This document shows positions 14,934-24,284 of a stretch of 57,807 bases of DNA, in pieces. Below the pieces are notes generated by a model. That model saw only the letters and a list, made by a program, of their open reading frames with translations, was not told the origin of the DNA and made no database searches. A program made the translations under genes and the position numbers. This DNA is from Sulfurimonas sp. (GTDB taxonomy: Bacteria > Campylobacterota > Campylobacteria > Campylobacterales > Sulfurimonadaceae), in the NCBI GenBank assembly GCA_030949825.1, contig JAUZSC010000041.1, forward strand, positions 1 to 57,807, given 5' to 3'. The stretch's first letter is position 1. Every line of letters starts with the position of its first letter.

Positions 14934-15938
14934 ATGAATAAATATACTTATGTTTTACTCCTACTAATGCCCATCATCTTTATGAGTGGATGTGCACAAA
15001 AAGTAAAAATAAAAGCACTTAACCCTGCTGAGATAGACAGAGCAACAAGTACAAAAAGAATTGCAGTTGTTACATTTAAACAAGATAAAGTGGGACTTTC
15101 ATCTAAGATAGAATCTAATTTATCACGTTTTAGAATCCAAAATAAATCATTTTTTACAATGGTAAGTCGAAGTGATATTAACCAAGTTATAAAAGAGCAG
15201 AAGCTTCAAAGTAGTGGTTTAATAGAAACAGGAAAAATTGTTGAGGTGGGAAACTTAATAGGTGCGCAGGCTTTAATATCTGGAAGTGTAGGTCTCCCAA
15301 GTATGAGCGATACATATTTTTACGAGACGCGTGCGACCTGTGCAAACAAAAAATGTACAGAACTTCGTTACTATAAAGTGCGCTGTACTAAACGATTGAT
15401 TAGTTTGTCAGCTGAGGTTAAGATGGTGGACATTGAACAGGGTGATATTATTTATTCAGATTCTTTATCTCGGAGTGCTTCGTACAAACATTGTAGAGAT
15501 GATTCGCGTGTATTACCTTCGAAATCTAGTGTTGCACAAAACCTAGCGACACAAATAGCAAATGATTTTACATATAAACTTACACCGCATTATGTATACT
15601 TTGAGGTTGAGCTTTTGGAAAAAGAAGATTTAGATTTTGATGACAGACAAGAGCAACTTTTAAAAAGCTCACTTACTTACATCAAGCATAACCGCCTTGA
15701 TAAAGCAGAACGATTACTTAAAGAACTTATAGACTCTACTTCACAACAAAGTTATGTCGCTTTTTATAATTTAGGTGTAGTTAAAGAAGCACAGGGTGAT
15801 TTACAAAGAGCAAAAAGTTACTATATCCAAGCAGATAACTTAACGATAGAACCAGTTGAAGTTATAGATGCAGCTTATATGAGAATCATTTCAACGATTG
15901 ATAAACATTCTCAAACATCAAAACAAATAAAAAGATAA
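14934..15938 (+). CDS. CsgG-like lipoprotein with TPR C-terminus
   Basis: The protein has 334 residues with a lipobox MSGC (Cys20). The first two thirds resemble the CsgG/DUF6340-type fold: RIAVVTFKQDKVG, FFTMVSRSDINQVIKEQKL and LIGAQALISGSVG match the pattern in which a protein assembles on the outer membrane. The last third holds a helical repeat unit (YVAFYNLGVVKEAQGDLQRAKSYY) of the TPR type. It follows batD with no gap and precedes an LPP20-type lipoprotein by 10 bases, so it belongs to the first Bat operon. Whether it forms a pore like CsgG cannot be judged from the sequence. Confidence 0.7.
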   Translation: MNKYTYVLLLLMPIIFMSGCAQKVKIKALNPAEIDRATSTKRIAVVTFKQDKVGLSSKIESNLSRFRIQNKSFFTMVSRSDINQVIKEQKLQSSGLIETGKIVEVGNLIGAQALISGSVGLPSMSDTYFYETRATCANKKCTELRYYKVRCTKRLISLSAEVKMVDIEQGDIIYSDSLSRSASYKHCRDDSRVLPSKSSVAQNLATQIANDFTYKLTPHYVYFEVELLEKEDLDFDDRQEQLLKSSLTYIKHNRLDKAERLLKELIDSTSQQSYVAFYNLGVVKEAQGDLQRAKSYYIQADNLTIEPVEVIDAAYMRIISTIDKHSQTSKQIKR

Positions 15939-15948
15939 GAGAGACAAT

Positions 15949-16935
15949 ATGAAAATACTACTAAGCATAGTGCTTATAGCATTGGTTTTTAACGGTTGTG
16001 CTACAAAAAAAAGAGTAATCTCTGTAAAAAAAGAATTTCCTTCTTGGTATGAAAACCCGATGATGAGTACAGAAGATACTTTATATGCAGTAAGTGAGGG
16101 AGAAACTAAACGAGGGGCTATTAACAATGCTTTAAATGAGATTTTAGCAAGTTTAAGTGTTTCCATATCTTCTGAGTTTAACTCAAAAACAGAAGTCTCG
16201 GGTGGCAAAAGACAGAGTTATCAAGTGACATCTTCGAATGAAGTGCATTCTAAAGTTCAAGAGATTAAAATAAATAATTACGAACTTGTTCACGAGAATG
16301 ATTTTGGATTTGAGAAGTACTTAGTCGCTGTAAAAATCCAGAAGACAAAATTATTTTTAGGACTAAAAAAAGATCTAGATGCTAAGTTCAATACAATAAA
16401 ACAAGGAGCTTCAAAAGCAAATGCCATTATGCAGTTGCAAGCTTATCAAAAAAATAAAAAAGATTTAGGAAGTATTTCAAATACCTTGTCTGTTATGCAT
16501 GCCTTAGATCCTAACTTTAACGATGCTCCCTACATTCAAAAAGCTACACAGATAGATAATAACTATGCAAAGCTCTTGTCAAAAATAAGCTTTTCCCTGC
16601 ATGTTAATACAGATGCAAGAAATCTAAAACCCTCATTAGAAAAAGGTTTGAGTGATAAAAAGTTTCATTTAGCAAAAACACAGAGCAAGAATCATTTTAA
16701 AGTGTATATTTCATCTTCTACAAGTAAAGCAAAGGCATACGGATTTGATTTAGCAAGGTCTAGCATCTCCATACAAGTAAAAGATTACAAAGGAGCTGTA
16801 ATAGGAAGTAATAAGTTCAACCTTATAGGTCAGTCCACCCAAGGTTACAAAATAGCAAAAGAAAATGTTGCGATAAAACTGGGTGCTCTGATAAAAAGAG
16901 AGGGTATCTCTCAGGTTGTAGGTTTGGATATTTAG
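15949..16935 (+). CDS. LPP20-family lipoprotein
   Basis: The protein has 328 residues with lipobox FNGC (Cys17). The segment FPSWYENPMMSTEDTLYAVSEGET and the following helix AINNALNEILASLSVSISS match the LPP20 lipoprotein family typified by Helicobacter pylori Lpp20. The second half is longer than in Lpp20 and ends in beta-rich sequence without a recognised domain. It is the last gene of the first Bat operon. Probably anchored in the outer membrane, periplasmic side or surface. Function not known. Confidence 0.7.
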   Translation: MKILLSIVLIALVFNGCATKKRVISVKKEFPSWYENPMMSTEDTLYAVSEGETKRGAINNALNEILASLSVSISSEFNSKTEVSGGKRQSYQVTSSNEVHSKVQEIKINNYELVHENDFGFEKYLVAVKIQKTKLFLGLKKDLDAKFNTIKQGASKANAIMQLQAYQKNKKDLGSISNTLSVMHALDPNFNDAPYIQKATQIDNNYAKLLSKISFSLHVNTDARNLKPSLEKGLSDKKFHLAKTQSKNHFKVYISSSTSKAKAYGFDLARSSISIQVKDYKGAVIGSNKFNLIGQSTQGYKIAKENVAIKLGALIKREGISQVVGLDI

Positions 16936-16998
16936 CTTTACTGAGTATTAACTCCACCTTGATATAATTTGCATAATTTACAAGAAGGTTATGTATAT

Positions 16999-17947
16999 AT
17001 GATTTCTAAAATACAAGATATTAAAAAAGAAGTTGCTAAGGTAGTTGTTGGTCAAGACTCAATGATAGATGGGCTTTTAATTGCTCTTTTATGTGATGGA
17101 CATATTCTTATTGAGGGTGTTCCTGGACTTGCTAAAACGACTACTGTCAATGCACTCTCAGCAGCACTTGGACTTAACTTTAAACGGGCGCAGTTTACTC
17201 CAGACTTATTGCCTGCAGATATTTTAGGTGCAGAGATTTATGACCCTCAAAACAACTCTTTTAAAATCAAAAAAGGTCCTATCTTTACAAACTTACTTTT
17301 AGCCGATGAAATCAATCGTGCTCCAGCTAAAGTTCAGTCGGCACTTCTTGAAGTGATGCAAGAAAAGCAAGTTACACTTGGAGACACAACTTTTAAACTC
17401 GACCCTCCATTTTTTGTAATGGCAACTCAAAATCCAGTTGAGCAAGAGGGTGTTTACCAACTCCCCGAAGCACAGTTAGATAGATTTATGTTCAAACTTG
17501 TGGTTGATTATAATACTAAAGAAGAAGAGTTAGAGATAGCTAGAAGAATCTCAAGTGGAAGTTCTCAAACCATAGAAGCTGTAATAACAGCAGATGAATT
17601 AGCCACTCTTAAAAAAGAGATACAAGAAGTTCATGTAGATGCTGAGCTTGAAAAGTATATGATAGAACTCGTAAGTGCTACAAGGAAATCCATCTGAGTA
17701 TGGCTTAGAAGAGTTAAAAGACTTTATCCAGTTTGGAGCATCTCCTCGTGTAAGTATAGATATGTTCAAGGCTGTTAAAGCAATGGCATACATGCGAGGA
17801 AAAGACTTTGTAACGCCTGTTGATGTTGCTTACATCGCTAAAGATATTATGCGTCATCGTATAGTACTAAATTATGAAGCAGAGGCAGAGGGTGTGACTA
17901 CAGATGAAATCATTCAAAAAGTTTTAGAGACTGTTGCGATACCTTAG
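16999..17947 (+). CDS. moxR: MoxR-type AAA+ ATPase (frame broken once)
   Basis: Joined, this is a MoxR-family ATPase of 315 residues. MoxR proteins act as chaperones for VWA partners and commonly sit next to DUF58 and Bat genes, as here. Walker A is GVPGLAKTT, Walker B LLADEINRAP, sensor 1 VMATQNP; the C-terminal lid contains GASPRVSIDMFKAVKAMAYMRG. The frame breaks at VSATR: the DNA reads AGGAAATCC (A run 17686-17688), and one A fewer gives the expected VSATRNPSEYGLEELKDF. Start chosen at 16999 after AAGAAGG rather than the in-frame ATG at 16969, which lacks a binding site. It is 9 bases from the DUF58 gene. Confidence 0.88.
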
Positions 17948-17956
17948 GTTTTAAAG

Positions 17957-18787
17957 ATGTCTAAACTAAAAAAAATACTCGTTCGAGCAAGACGACAGGT
18001 CTTTAGTGAAATGGTGGGAAATAATCCTTCTATCTTTAACGGTGAGGGTTATGACTTTATTGAGCTTCGTGAGTATACTCCAGGTGATGATATCCGTCAT
18101 ATTGACTGGAATATTACAGCCAAGATGCAACAGCCTTTTATCAAAGTTTTTCGTGAAGAAAGAGAGTTAAATGTAGTTTTAGCATCTGTACTTAACGGAA
18201 GTGTACATTTTGGTTCTAAAAAGTTTAAACAAGAAATAATCGCTGAGATAGTAGCACTTTTGAGTTTTTCTACATTAAAAAATGGCGATTTACTGAGTTC
18301 GTATATATTTACAGATGCTATGATTTCAAACTCTAAACCAAGTAAAAGACTTCAGCAAGTTCAAAAAAATGTAAATGATGTTTTAGAGTTTGACGCACTG
18401 CATAAACAAGTAGACTATAGGTTTATTGCAGATACCTTGTATAAACGCTTGAAAAGAAAGTCTTTGATTCTTATTATAAGTGATTTTTTTGAGATTCCAG
18501 ACTTTAAACTACTTGCAAAAAAACATGAAGTAATCGCAATAATTGTGCGTGACCACTTAGAGGAAAAACCTCCCGTAATGGGCTTTTCTTCTTTAGTAGA
18601 TCCCCAGAGTGGAACTTCGCTAGAGGGTGATTTTAATAAGTCTAGTGTAGATGCATATGCAAAAAAAGTACAGGCACATGACCATTTACTTTATGAAACT
18701 ATGCGAAAACATCAGGTTCGATTTACAAAAATCTATACAGACTCGAGTGTGGCAGTAGAGTTACGCCGCCTTTTTGAGGGGAGATAA
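17957..18787 (+). CDS. DUF58 domain protein
   Basis: The protein has 276 residues of the DUF58 family. The hallmark EYTPGDDIRHIDWNITAK is near residue 38, followed by a VWA-like beta-alpha fold (VVLASVLNGSVHFG, LILIISDFFEIPD). DUF58 proteins are regularly encoded between MoxR ATPases and VWA proteins and are thought to be handled by MoxR. There is no membrane segment in this version. It abuts the next gene (stop 18785-18787, start 18788). Confidence 0.85.
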   Translation: MSKLKKILVRARRQVFSEMVGNNPSIFNGEGYDFIELREYTPGDDIRHIDWNITAKMQQPFIKVFREERELNVVLASVLNGSVHFGSKKFKQEIIAEIVALLSFSTLKNGDLLSSYIFTDAMISNSKPSKRLQQVQKNVNDVLEFDALHKQVDYRFIADTLYKRLKRKSLILIISDFFEIPDFKLLAKKHEVIAIIVRDHLEEKPPVMGFSSLVDPQSGTSLEGDFNKSSVDAYAKKVQAHDHLLYETMRKHQVRFTKIYTDSSVAVELRRLFEGR

Positions 18788-19186
18788 ATGAAATACGCCG
18801 ATATTCCTTTGCATGATATAAAACCGATTATGATAGTAGATGAATATTCTCTTTATTTTTTTATTGCATCTGTTCTTCTCGCTTTAGTCGTTTTTATTGC
18901 AACTTTTTATGCCGTCTTTTATCTGTATAAAAAATCAAAGATTGTAAGTACGCGTAAACGCTATAAAATGATGATAGAGTCCTTAAATCTTGAAGACACG
19001 AAAAATACAGCCTACGCAATAAGTACATACGGTGCACTATTTAAAGATGATTCACCTAGACATCAAGAGATGTTTGAAAATATAAGTCAAAGACTAGCTG
19101 CATATAAATATAAAAAAGATGTTGAAAACTTTGATGATGAGACCTTAGGATATATAGAAATTTATAAGAGTATGTTGGATGTTTAG
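18788..19186 (+). CDS. Small membrane protein, DUF4381-like
   Basis: The protein has 132 residues with a short N-terminal segment (IPLHDIKPIMIVDEYSLYFF), one strong membrane helix at about 25-50 and a basic helical cytoplasmic tail. This matches the DUF4381 type found between DUF58 and the VWA genes in Bat operons. The next gene overlaps its end by 8 bases. The call rests on architecture and position more than on sequence identity. Confidence 0.65.
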   Translation: MKYADIPLHDIKPIMIVDEYSLYFFIASVLLALVVFIATFYAVFYLYKKSKIVSTRKRYKMMIESLNLEDTKNTAYAISTYGALFKDDSPRHQEMFENISQRLAAYKYKKDVENFDDETLGYIEIYKSMLDV

Positions 19187-20121
19187 TGGAGTGTTTGATG
19201 GGGTATATTTAGAATACCCACTTGTTTTATTGTTTGTTTTTATATTTGTTTTATGTGAAAAATATTGTAAAATAAAATTGCCTTCACTTTATTTTCCCCA
19301 TGCGCAGCAGTTTATGAATAATTCTCTTTCTGCTTCAAAGCTATTGATTTTTTTAAAATGGCTTGGGATTATTGCTTTACTTATTACGCTCGCATCTCCC
19401 GTGCGTGATGAGCCTTACGAGCTAGACCCAAAAGATGGTTATGAAATAGCACTTATCTTAGATGCATCTGATTCTATGCGCGCGCAAGGTTTTGATAGAG
19501 AGAACCGCAGATTGAACAGATTTGATGTTGTTAAAGATCTTGTGAGTGATTTTATAAAAGAGAGAAAAGATGATAATATTGGACTTGTAGTATTTGGTGC
19601 ATATTCTTTTATCGCTTCACCACTTACTTATGATGAGAGGATATTAAATGCAATCGTTTCTCAGCTTCAAATCGGTATGGCTGGAAAATATACAGCACTT
19701 TATGAATCTTTAGCGCAGGGTGTAAATCTTCTTAAGGGGAGTGACTCTAAGTCTAAAATAGCAATCTTACTTACAGATGGACATTCAACTGAGGGAGTCG
19801 ATAAAGTACCTCTTGAAGTAGCCCTGGATATGGCAAAAAAAAGAAGGGATTCGAGTCTATCCTATCGGAATAGGGATGCCAAATGAGTACAACAGAAAAG
19901 TACTTATGCAAATAGCAGAAGGTACTGGCGGAGTTGCTTTTGGTGCTTCGAGTGCTACAGAACTACAAGGTGTATACAAAAAAATTGATGAGTTAGAAAA
20001 GTCTGAGATTAAAAATGAAACCTTATCATATCTGAGTTATTATTATGTATTTCCTCTTTTTCTTGCTTTTTTCTCTTTACTTTTTTATGTTTATCTTAGA
20101 AATAAGCGAGGACATTTATGA
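19179..20121 (+). CDS. batA: BatA-like VWA protein (second operon; frame broken once)
   Basis: Joined length is 313 residues. It has the BatA architecture: two N-terminal membrane helices, a VWA domain and a C-terminal helix. MIDAS residues are DASDSMRAQG, the Thr in GKYTALYES and LLTDGHSTEG. The frame is lost in a run of eight A (19835-19842) after DMAKK; with seven A the protein continues KEGIRVYPIGIGMPNEY, exactly the expected strand. It overlaps the upstream membrane-protein gene by 8 bases and batBC by 4. It is clearly homologous to 11490-12413 (shared blocks SIDASGSM/ILDASDSM and NVGVVLFGDFAFIASP/NIGLVVFGAYSFIASP) but well diverged. Confidence 0.85.
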
Positions 20122-21953
20122 GTTTTTTACATCCAGAAGTTTTGTATTATATGTTAGTGCCTCTAGTCGTTCTTTTTGCTTTTTTATTAAGTCAAAAAGA
20201 ATCACAGGCACATTTCTTTAGCCAAGAGGTCATGGAAAAACTTAAAGTTACTACAAATGGAGTATCATTAAAAACGAGAAATATATTGTATTTATGCATA
20301 TTTATTTTGATGATTATTGGGATTGCTGGACCTGTTATTAAAAAAGGAAAAGTAGAGATAAAATCAAAAAGTGCAGACATTATTATAGCACTAGATATAT
20401 CAGACTCAATGCTTGCAGAGGATGTATACCCAAACCGCTTAAAACTTGCTAAATCTAAGGCAATCGAACTTCTTAAAATCGCTCCAAATGAGCGTATTGG
20501 AATTGTGGCATTTGCTAAGAATTCTTATCTTGTTTCACCTATGAGTTTTGATCATGATGCGGTTGGATTTTTACTCAAACAGTTAAATACTGATTCAATA
20601 ACAGAAAAGGGAACGAACTTTTTGTCGCTTTTAAATGTTGTTCAAAACACTATAAAAACACAGAGCCAAAAACATCTTCTTATACTAAGTGATGGTGGTG
20701 ATTCAAATGACTTTAGTGAAGAAATAGCATATGCAAAAGAGAATAATATTGTAGTGTATATTTTAGGCTTAGGTACAAATAAAGGTTCGCCTATCAAAAA
20801 AGAAGATGGAAGTTTTATCACTTATGAAGGTGAAGTTATTGTTTCAAAGTTAAATGAAGATATTTCAAAGTTTGCAACTGCTACCGGTGGTGTGTATATT
20901 AAAAATGTGAAATCAAATGAAGATATTTCTACAATGCTTAGAGAGATTGAAGCTTCTAGTGAGAAAAAGGAGCTAAAAACTGAGATTATTGAGAAGTTTA
21001 TTCCCTTGTTTTATTATCCGGTAGCTTTAGCCTTGTTGCTTTTACTTTTTGCTACAAGTTCTTTAAAAAGAAAGACTCCAGTCGCTCTTGTATTTGTGGC
21101 GCTTTTTTTACCTTATGGTGAGTCTAGGGCAGGTTTGTTGGACTTTATGGACTTGAATGAGGCAAATACTGCTTATTCAGATGCACAGTACTCAAAGGCA
21201 GAAAAAATATATACAAAATATGCAAGCGATACAAATAATACGCAAAGTTACTATAATCTAGGAAATGCTCTGTATAAACAAGAAAAGTACGATGAGGCTA
21301 TCAAAGCATATAAAAAAGCAAGCTTTGATAACAATATTTCTAAGGCAAATAATCAAGCTAATATCGGAAATACTTATATTAAAGAGGGCAAAGAAAAGGC
21401 ATTAGAAAATGCTGTAAAATCTTATGAGAAATCTCTTTCATTTCATGAAGATAAAAAAGTGAGAGAAAATCTTGAAGCTGTGAAAAAAGAAATTGAGAAA
21501 CAAAAGAAAGACAAAGAGAAAAAAGAAGATAAAAAAGACAAAGACAAAGATAAAAAGCAAGATAAGAGTAAAGATAACAAAGAAGACTCAGACGATAAAA
21601 AAGATGGCGAAGACTCTGATAAATCAGATGAAAAAAGTAATAAAAATTCCAAAGATAAGAAAAAGCAAGATAAAGATGCCAAAGAAGATAAAAAAGAAGA
21701 AGAACAAAAAAAATCTGAGGAGAAAAAATCAGAAGAAGAAAAGAAAGATAAAAAAGAAGACTTGAAAGAACTAAATAAAGATAAGTCAAATGCAGATGCC
21801 AGTTCAGGAAACCCAAGCCAATCCCAAGAAGAAAAGATGAGTGATGCAGAAGAGAAAAAATGGCTTGATAAACTTAATGCACAGCAAAATACATATATGT
21901 ACAGGCTAAACAATCAAACAAAGGAGGAAAATTCAGATGAAAAACCTTGGTAA
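20118..21953 (+). CDS. batB: BatB-BatC fusion with long charged tail (second operon)
   Basis: The protein has 611 residues. The N-terminal two membrane helices and VWA domain carry MIDAS DISDSMLAED and ILSDGGDSND. A membrane helix lies near 300-315, then a second hydrophobic stretch, then TPR units (NTAYSDAQYSKAEKIYTKY, QSYYNLGNALYKQEKYDEAIKAYKKA). From about residue 455 to 570 the chain is almost entirely Lys, Glu and Asp with some Ser/Gln, probably disordered or a long charged helix. The C-terminus SDEKPW mirrors the NEKKPW end of the first copy. It overlaps batA and batD at its two ends, so all three are coupled. Confidence 0.85.
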   Translation: MSFLHPEVLYYMLVPLVVLFAFLLSQKESQAHFFSQEVMEKLKVTTNGVSLKTRNILYLCIFILMIIGIAGPVIKKGKVEIKSKSADIIIALDISDSMLAEDVYPNRLKLAKSKAIELLKIAPNERIGIVAFAKNSYLVSPMSFDHDAVGFLLKQLNTDSITEKGTNFLSLLNVVQNTIKTQSQKHLLILSDGGDSNDFSEEIAYAKENNIVVYILGLGTNKGSPIKKEDGSFITYEGEVIVSKLNEDISKFATATGGVYIKNVKSNEDISTMLREIEASSEKKELKTEIIEKFIPLFYYPVALALLLLLFATSSLKRKTPVALVFVALFLPYGESRAGLLDFMDLNEANTAYSDAQYSKAEKIYTKYASDTNNTQSYYNLGNALYKQEKYDEAIKAYKKASFDNNISKANNQANIGNTYIKEGKEKALENAVKSYEKSLSFHEDKKVRENLEAVKKEIEKQKKDKEKKEDKKDKDKDKKQDKSKDNKEDSDDKKDGEDSDKSDEKSNKNSKDKKKQDKDAKEDKKEEEQKKSEEKKSEEEKKDKKEDLKELNKDKSNADASSGNPSQSQEEKMSDAEEKKWLDKLNAQQNTYMYRLNNQTKEENSDEKPW

Positions 21954-23361
21954 AATACTTTTTACACTTCTTTTTTCTACAAAATAATATCTATGCCTTA
22001 GCAGTAGCAAGTGTAGATGCAAGTACTGTTGAACTCGGTGACATGGTTACCTTAAGCATTCAGCTTGATGGTGAAGATATACAAAGACCAAATATTTTTA
22101 GCATTTGTGGTGAAAATGTTGTTTCTACAAGTTCAAACACAAGTATTGCTTACATAAATGGGGATTATAAAAAGCATTATATTTTATCGTATAAGTTTAT
22201 TCCTACTGTTAGCTGTACAATTGAGCCAATAGAGATTAGTATAGCTGGTCAGGTAGAAAAAAACATTACCTATAGAGATTAAGGTTCAAAAAGCCTTACA
22301 AACAAAAGATTCAAAATTTTCCTTAGAAATGAAAACAAATAAAAAAGAAGTCTATGTTGGTGAGCCTTTTGAACTTACGGTACTTTTTAGACAAAAAAAA
22401 ATCTGCAAAAGTTCTTGATAATAAATTTACACAGCCATCATTTAAAGGATTTTGGCTTAAGGGTGAACCTAGACAAGAAGTTCAAGAAGATGGTTTGTTT
22501 AGCATTACTAAAATTATTTATACGCTTTCACCTCAAAGAGTAGGGCAGTTGAATATATCTTCTGCAAATATTAAAATTGCAAGAAGAGAAAATACTAGAA
22601 ACTATTTAGGTGGATTTTTTCCTGAGATTAAATGGAAAACCATCTATTCTAATGCCTTAGATATTAGCTCAAAACCTTTACCAAATGATGTGTATTTAGT
22701 AGGTGATTTTAGCATAGAAGCAAGTGTGAATAAAACCCAACTTAACCCTAATGAAGTAGTAAACCTTACTATAACACTTAGTGGAAAAGGAAACTTAGAA
22801 GATGTGAAATCTTTTAAACCTTATCTTGATGGCGTGAGTATTTTTGATGAGAAAATTTTAATAGCTAAAGATGTATTGACACAAAAGATTACCTTTGTGG
22901 GTGATAGTAGTTTTACCATTCCAGCATTTGAGTTAAAAGTTTTTAATACGCAGACACAAGAAGTTAAAACTATAACAACGAAGCCGATACCCATCAAAAT
23001 AAACAATGCAAAGAAAAAAGAAGAACTTCTCATTAAAAGAGAAGAAAAAGTCATGAGTGTTCCTGTTATTGAGACCAAAACAAAGAAATTGGATACATTT
23101 TATTTAATAGGAGCCGTTCTTTTTGGATTTTTCCTTGGAATAATAAGTATGTTACTTAGACCTTTTCTGACATTTAAAAGAAAAAAGAAAGTGAATTTAA
23201 AAGATACGAAAATGCTTTTAGTAAAACTTCTCCCCTTTAAAGAAAACTCTGAAGTAAAAGAGATAATAGATATTTTAGAAAATAATCTTTACGCAGATGA
23301 AAAAACCAAGCTAGATAAAAAAGCTTTAAAAGAGATTCTTAAACGCTATGAGATAAATTAG
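21937..23361 (+). CDS. batD: BatD-like oxygen-tolerance protein (second operon; frame broken three times)
   Basis: Joined length is 473 residues. Start at 21937 (MKNLGKILFTLLF, signal peptide) by analogy with the first copy and because an AAGGAGGAA box lies 8 bases upstream. Three breaks, each one extra base in a homopolymer: T6 at 21971-21976, A7 at 22257-22263 and A9 at 22393-22401. Removing them gives one continuous protein with BatD blocks such as EPFELTVLFRQ and NEVVNLTITLSGKGNLEDVKSFKPYLDGV, a membrane helix at the equivalent of 23089-23160 and a basic cytoplasmic tail. It starts inside the last codons of batBC. Confidence 0.8.
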
Positions 23362-23378
23362 ATTTAATCTAAAATCTC
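23350..23378. terminator. Hairpin between convergent batD and tyrA
   Basis: GAGAT...TTAGATT / AATCTAA...ATCTC forms a long interrupted stem overlapping the batD stop codon and the tyrA stop on the other strand. There is no T tract on the plus side, so it may act with other factors or protect 3' ends. It is well placed as a bidirectional transcription end. Confidence 0.45.
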
Positions 23379-24194
23379 ATGCAAGGTTTTACCTTGACTC
23401 ATCATCTCATTCACATTCTCCCAATTATCATCTTCTATGTCTTTTTTGAGTGCATCTAGCTCATTCGTAAAGAGTTCTATCGCTTCAAGTAAGTTCGATT
23501 TATTTTGTTTAAAAACATCTTCCCACATAAGTGGAGAACTTTTTGCTAAGCGGCTCATAGAACGAAATCCACCTGCAGCAAGTGCTAAAATATTGTGTTT
23601 GTTTTCTTGCTTCATTACCGTGTTAGCAATAGAATATGAGATAGCATGAGGCATATGCGAGATAAAAGCTGCATGTCTATCATGCTCAGATGCTAACATA
23701 AAGTACTTTTTCATCTTCAGAGCTTTAAAGATTTTTTTTGCTACACTCGCTTGTAAGTCACCACTGTCTTCTAAGTTACACAAAACAACAACTCTATCTT
23801 CGTACAAGCCTTCAAGAGCAGCAGATGGACCAAAATTTTCTGTTCCTGTCATTGGATGCGCCGCGACAAAATTCTTTCGAATCTCAGGTGGTACAGAATT
23901 AACTATAATCTCTTTTGTGCTTCCTAGGTCTATAATAGTAGTCTCTTTTGGAATGCCAAGAAGTGTTTTAAAAGTAGATATAACACCATTGACAGGAATG
24001 GCTAAAAATATAACATCGCATTGTTTTATTTCATCTAAATCGGCGATTTTTTGGACTAAACCAAGCTCTATTGCTTGTTTTTTATGTTCCTCATTATGGT
24101 CGTTTCCAACAATAGAGTCAACAAAGTCAAGTTTTTTTAAACTTAGTGCTAATGACCCACCCATGAGTCCTAAACCGATAATTGCTATTTTCAT
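23364..24194 (-). CDS. tyrA: Prephenate dehydrogenase
   Basis: The protein has 276 residues and an N-terminal Rossmann motif GLGLMGGSLA, then VIFLAIPV, DLGSTK and the family block HPMTGTENFGPSAA with the catalytic His. It oxidatively decarboxylates prephenate to 4-hydroxyphenylpyruvate with NAD+ in tyrosine synthesis. Length fits the monofunctional enzyme without an ACT or chorismate mutase domain. It is convergent with the Bat operon and divergent from bamA, with about 90 bases between start codons for both promoters. Confidence 0.92.
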   Translation of the reverse strand: MKIAIIGLGLMGGSLALSLKKLDFVDSIVGNDHNEEHKKQAIELGLVQKIADLDEIKQCDVIFLAIPVNGVISTFKTLLGIPKETTIIDLGSTKEIIVNSVPPEIRKNFVAAHPMTGTENFGPSAALEGLYEDRVVVLCNLEDSGDLQASVAKKIFKALKMKKYFMLASEHDRHAAFISHMPHAISYSIANTVMKQENKHNILALAAGGFRSMSRLAKSSPLMWEDVFKQNKSNLLEAIELFTNELDALKKDIEDDNWENVNEMMSQGKTLHEILD

Positions 24195-24284
24195 ACAGAA
24201 TCTTTTTAATAATTTATTCGATTATACTAAAATTAACCACATAAAGGGTAAAATCTATTCTTAATTTATAACAATTGGACACAA

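Noticed and set aside
21443..21913. Minus-strand Ser/Phe/Leu-rich open frame of 156 codons
   Set aside because: It is the complement of the Lys/Glu/Asp-rich tail of BatBC, which automatically gives Phe/Ser/Leu codons and few stops.
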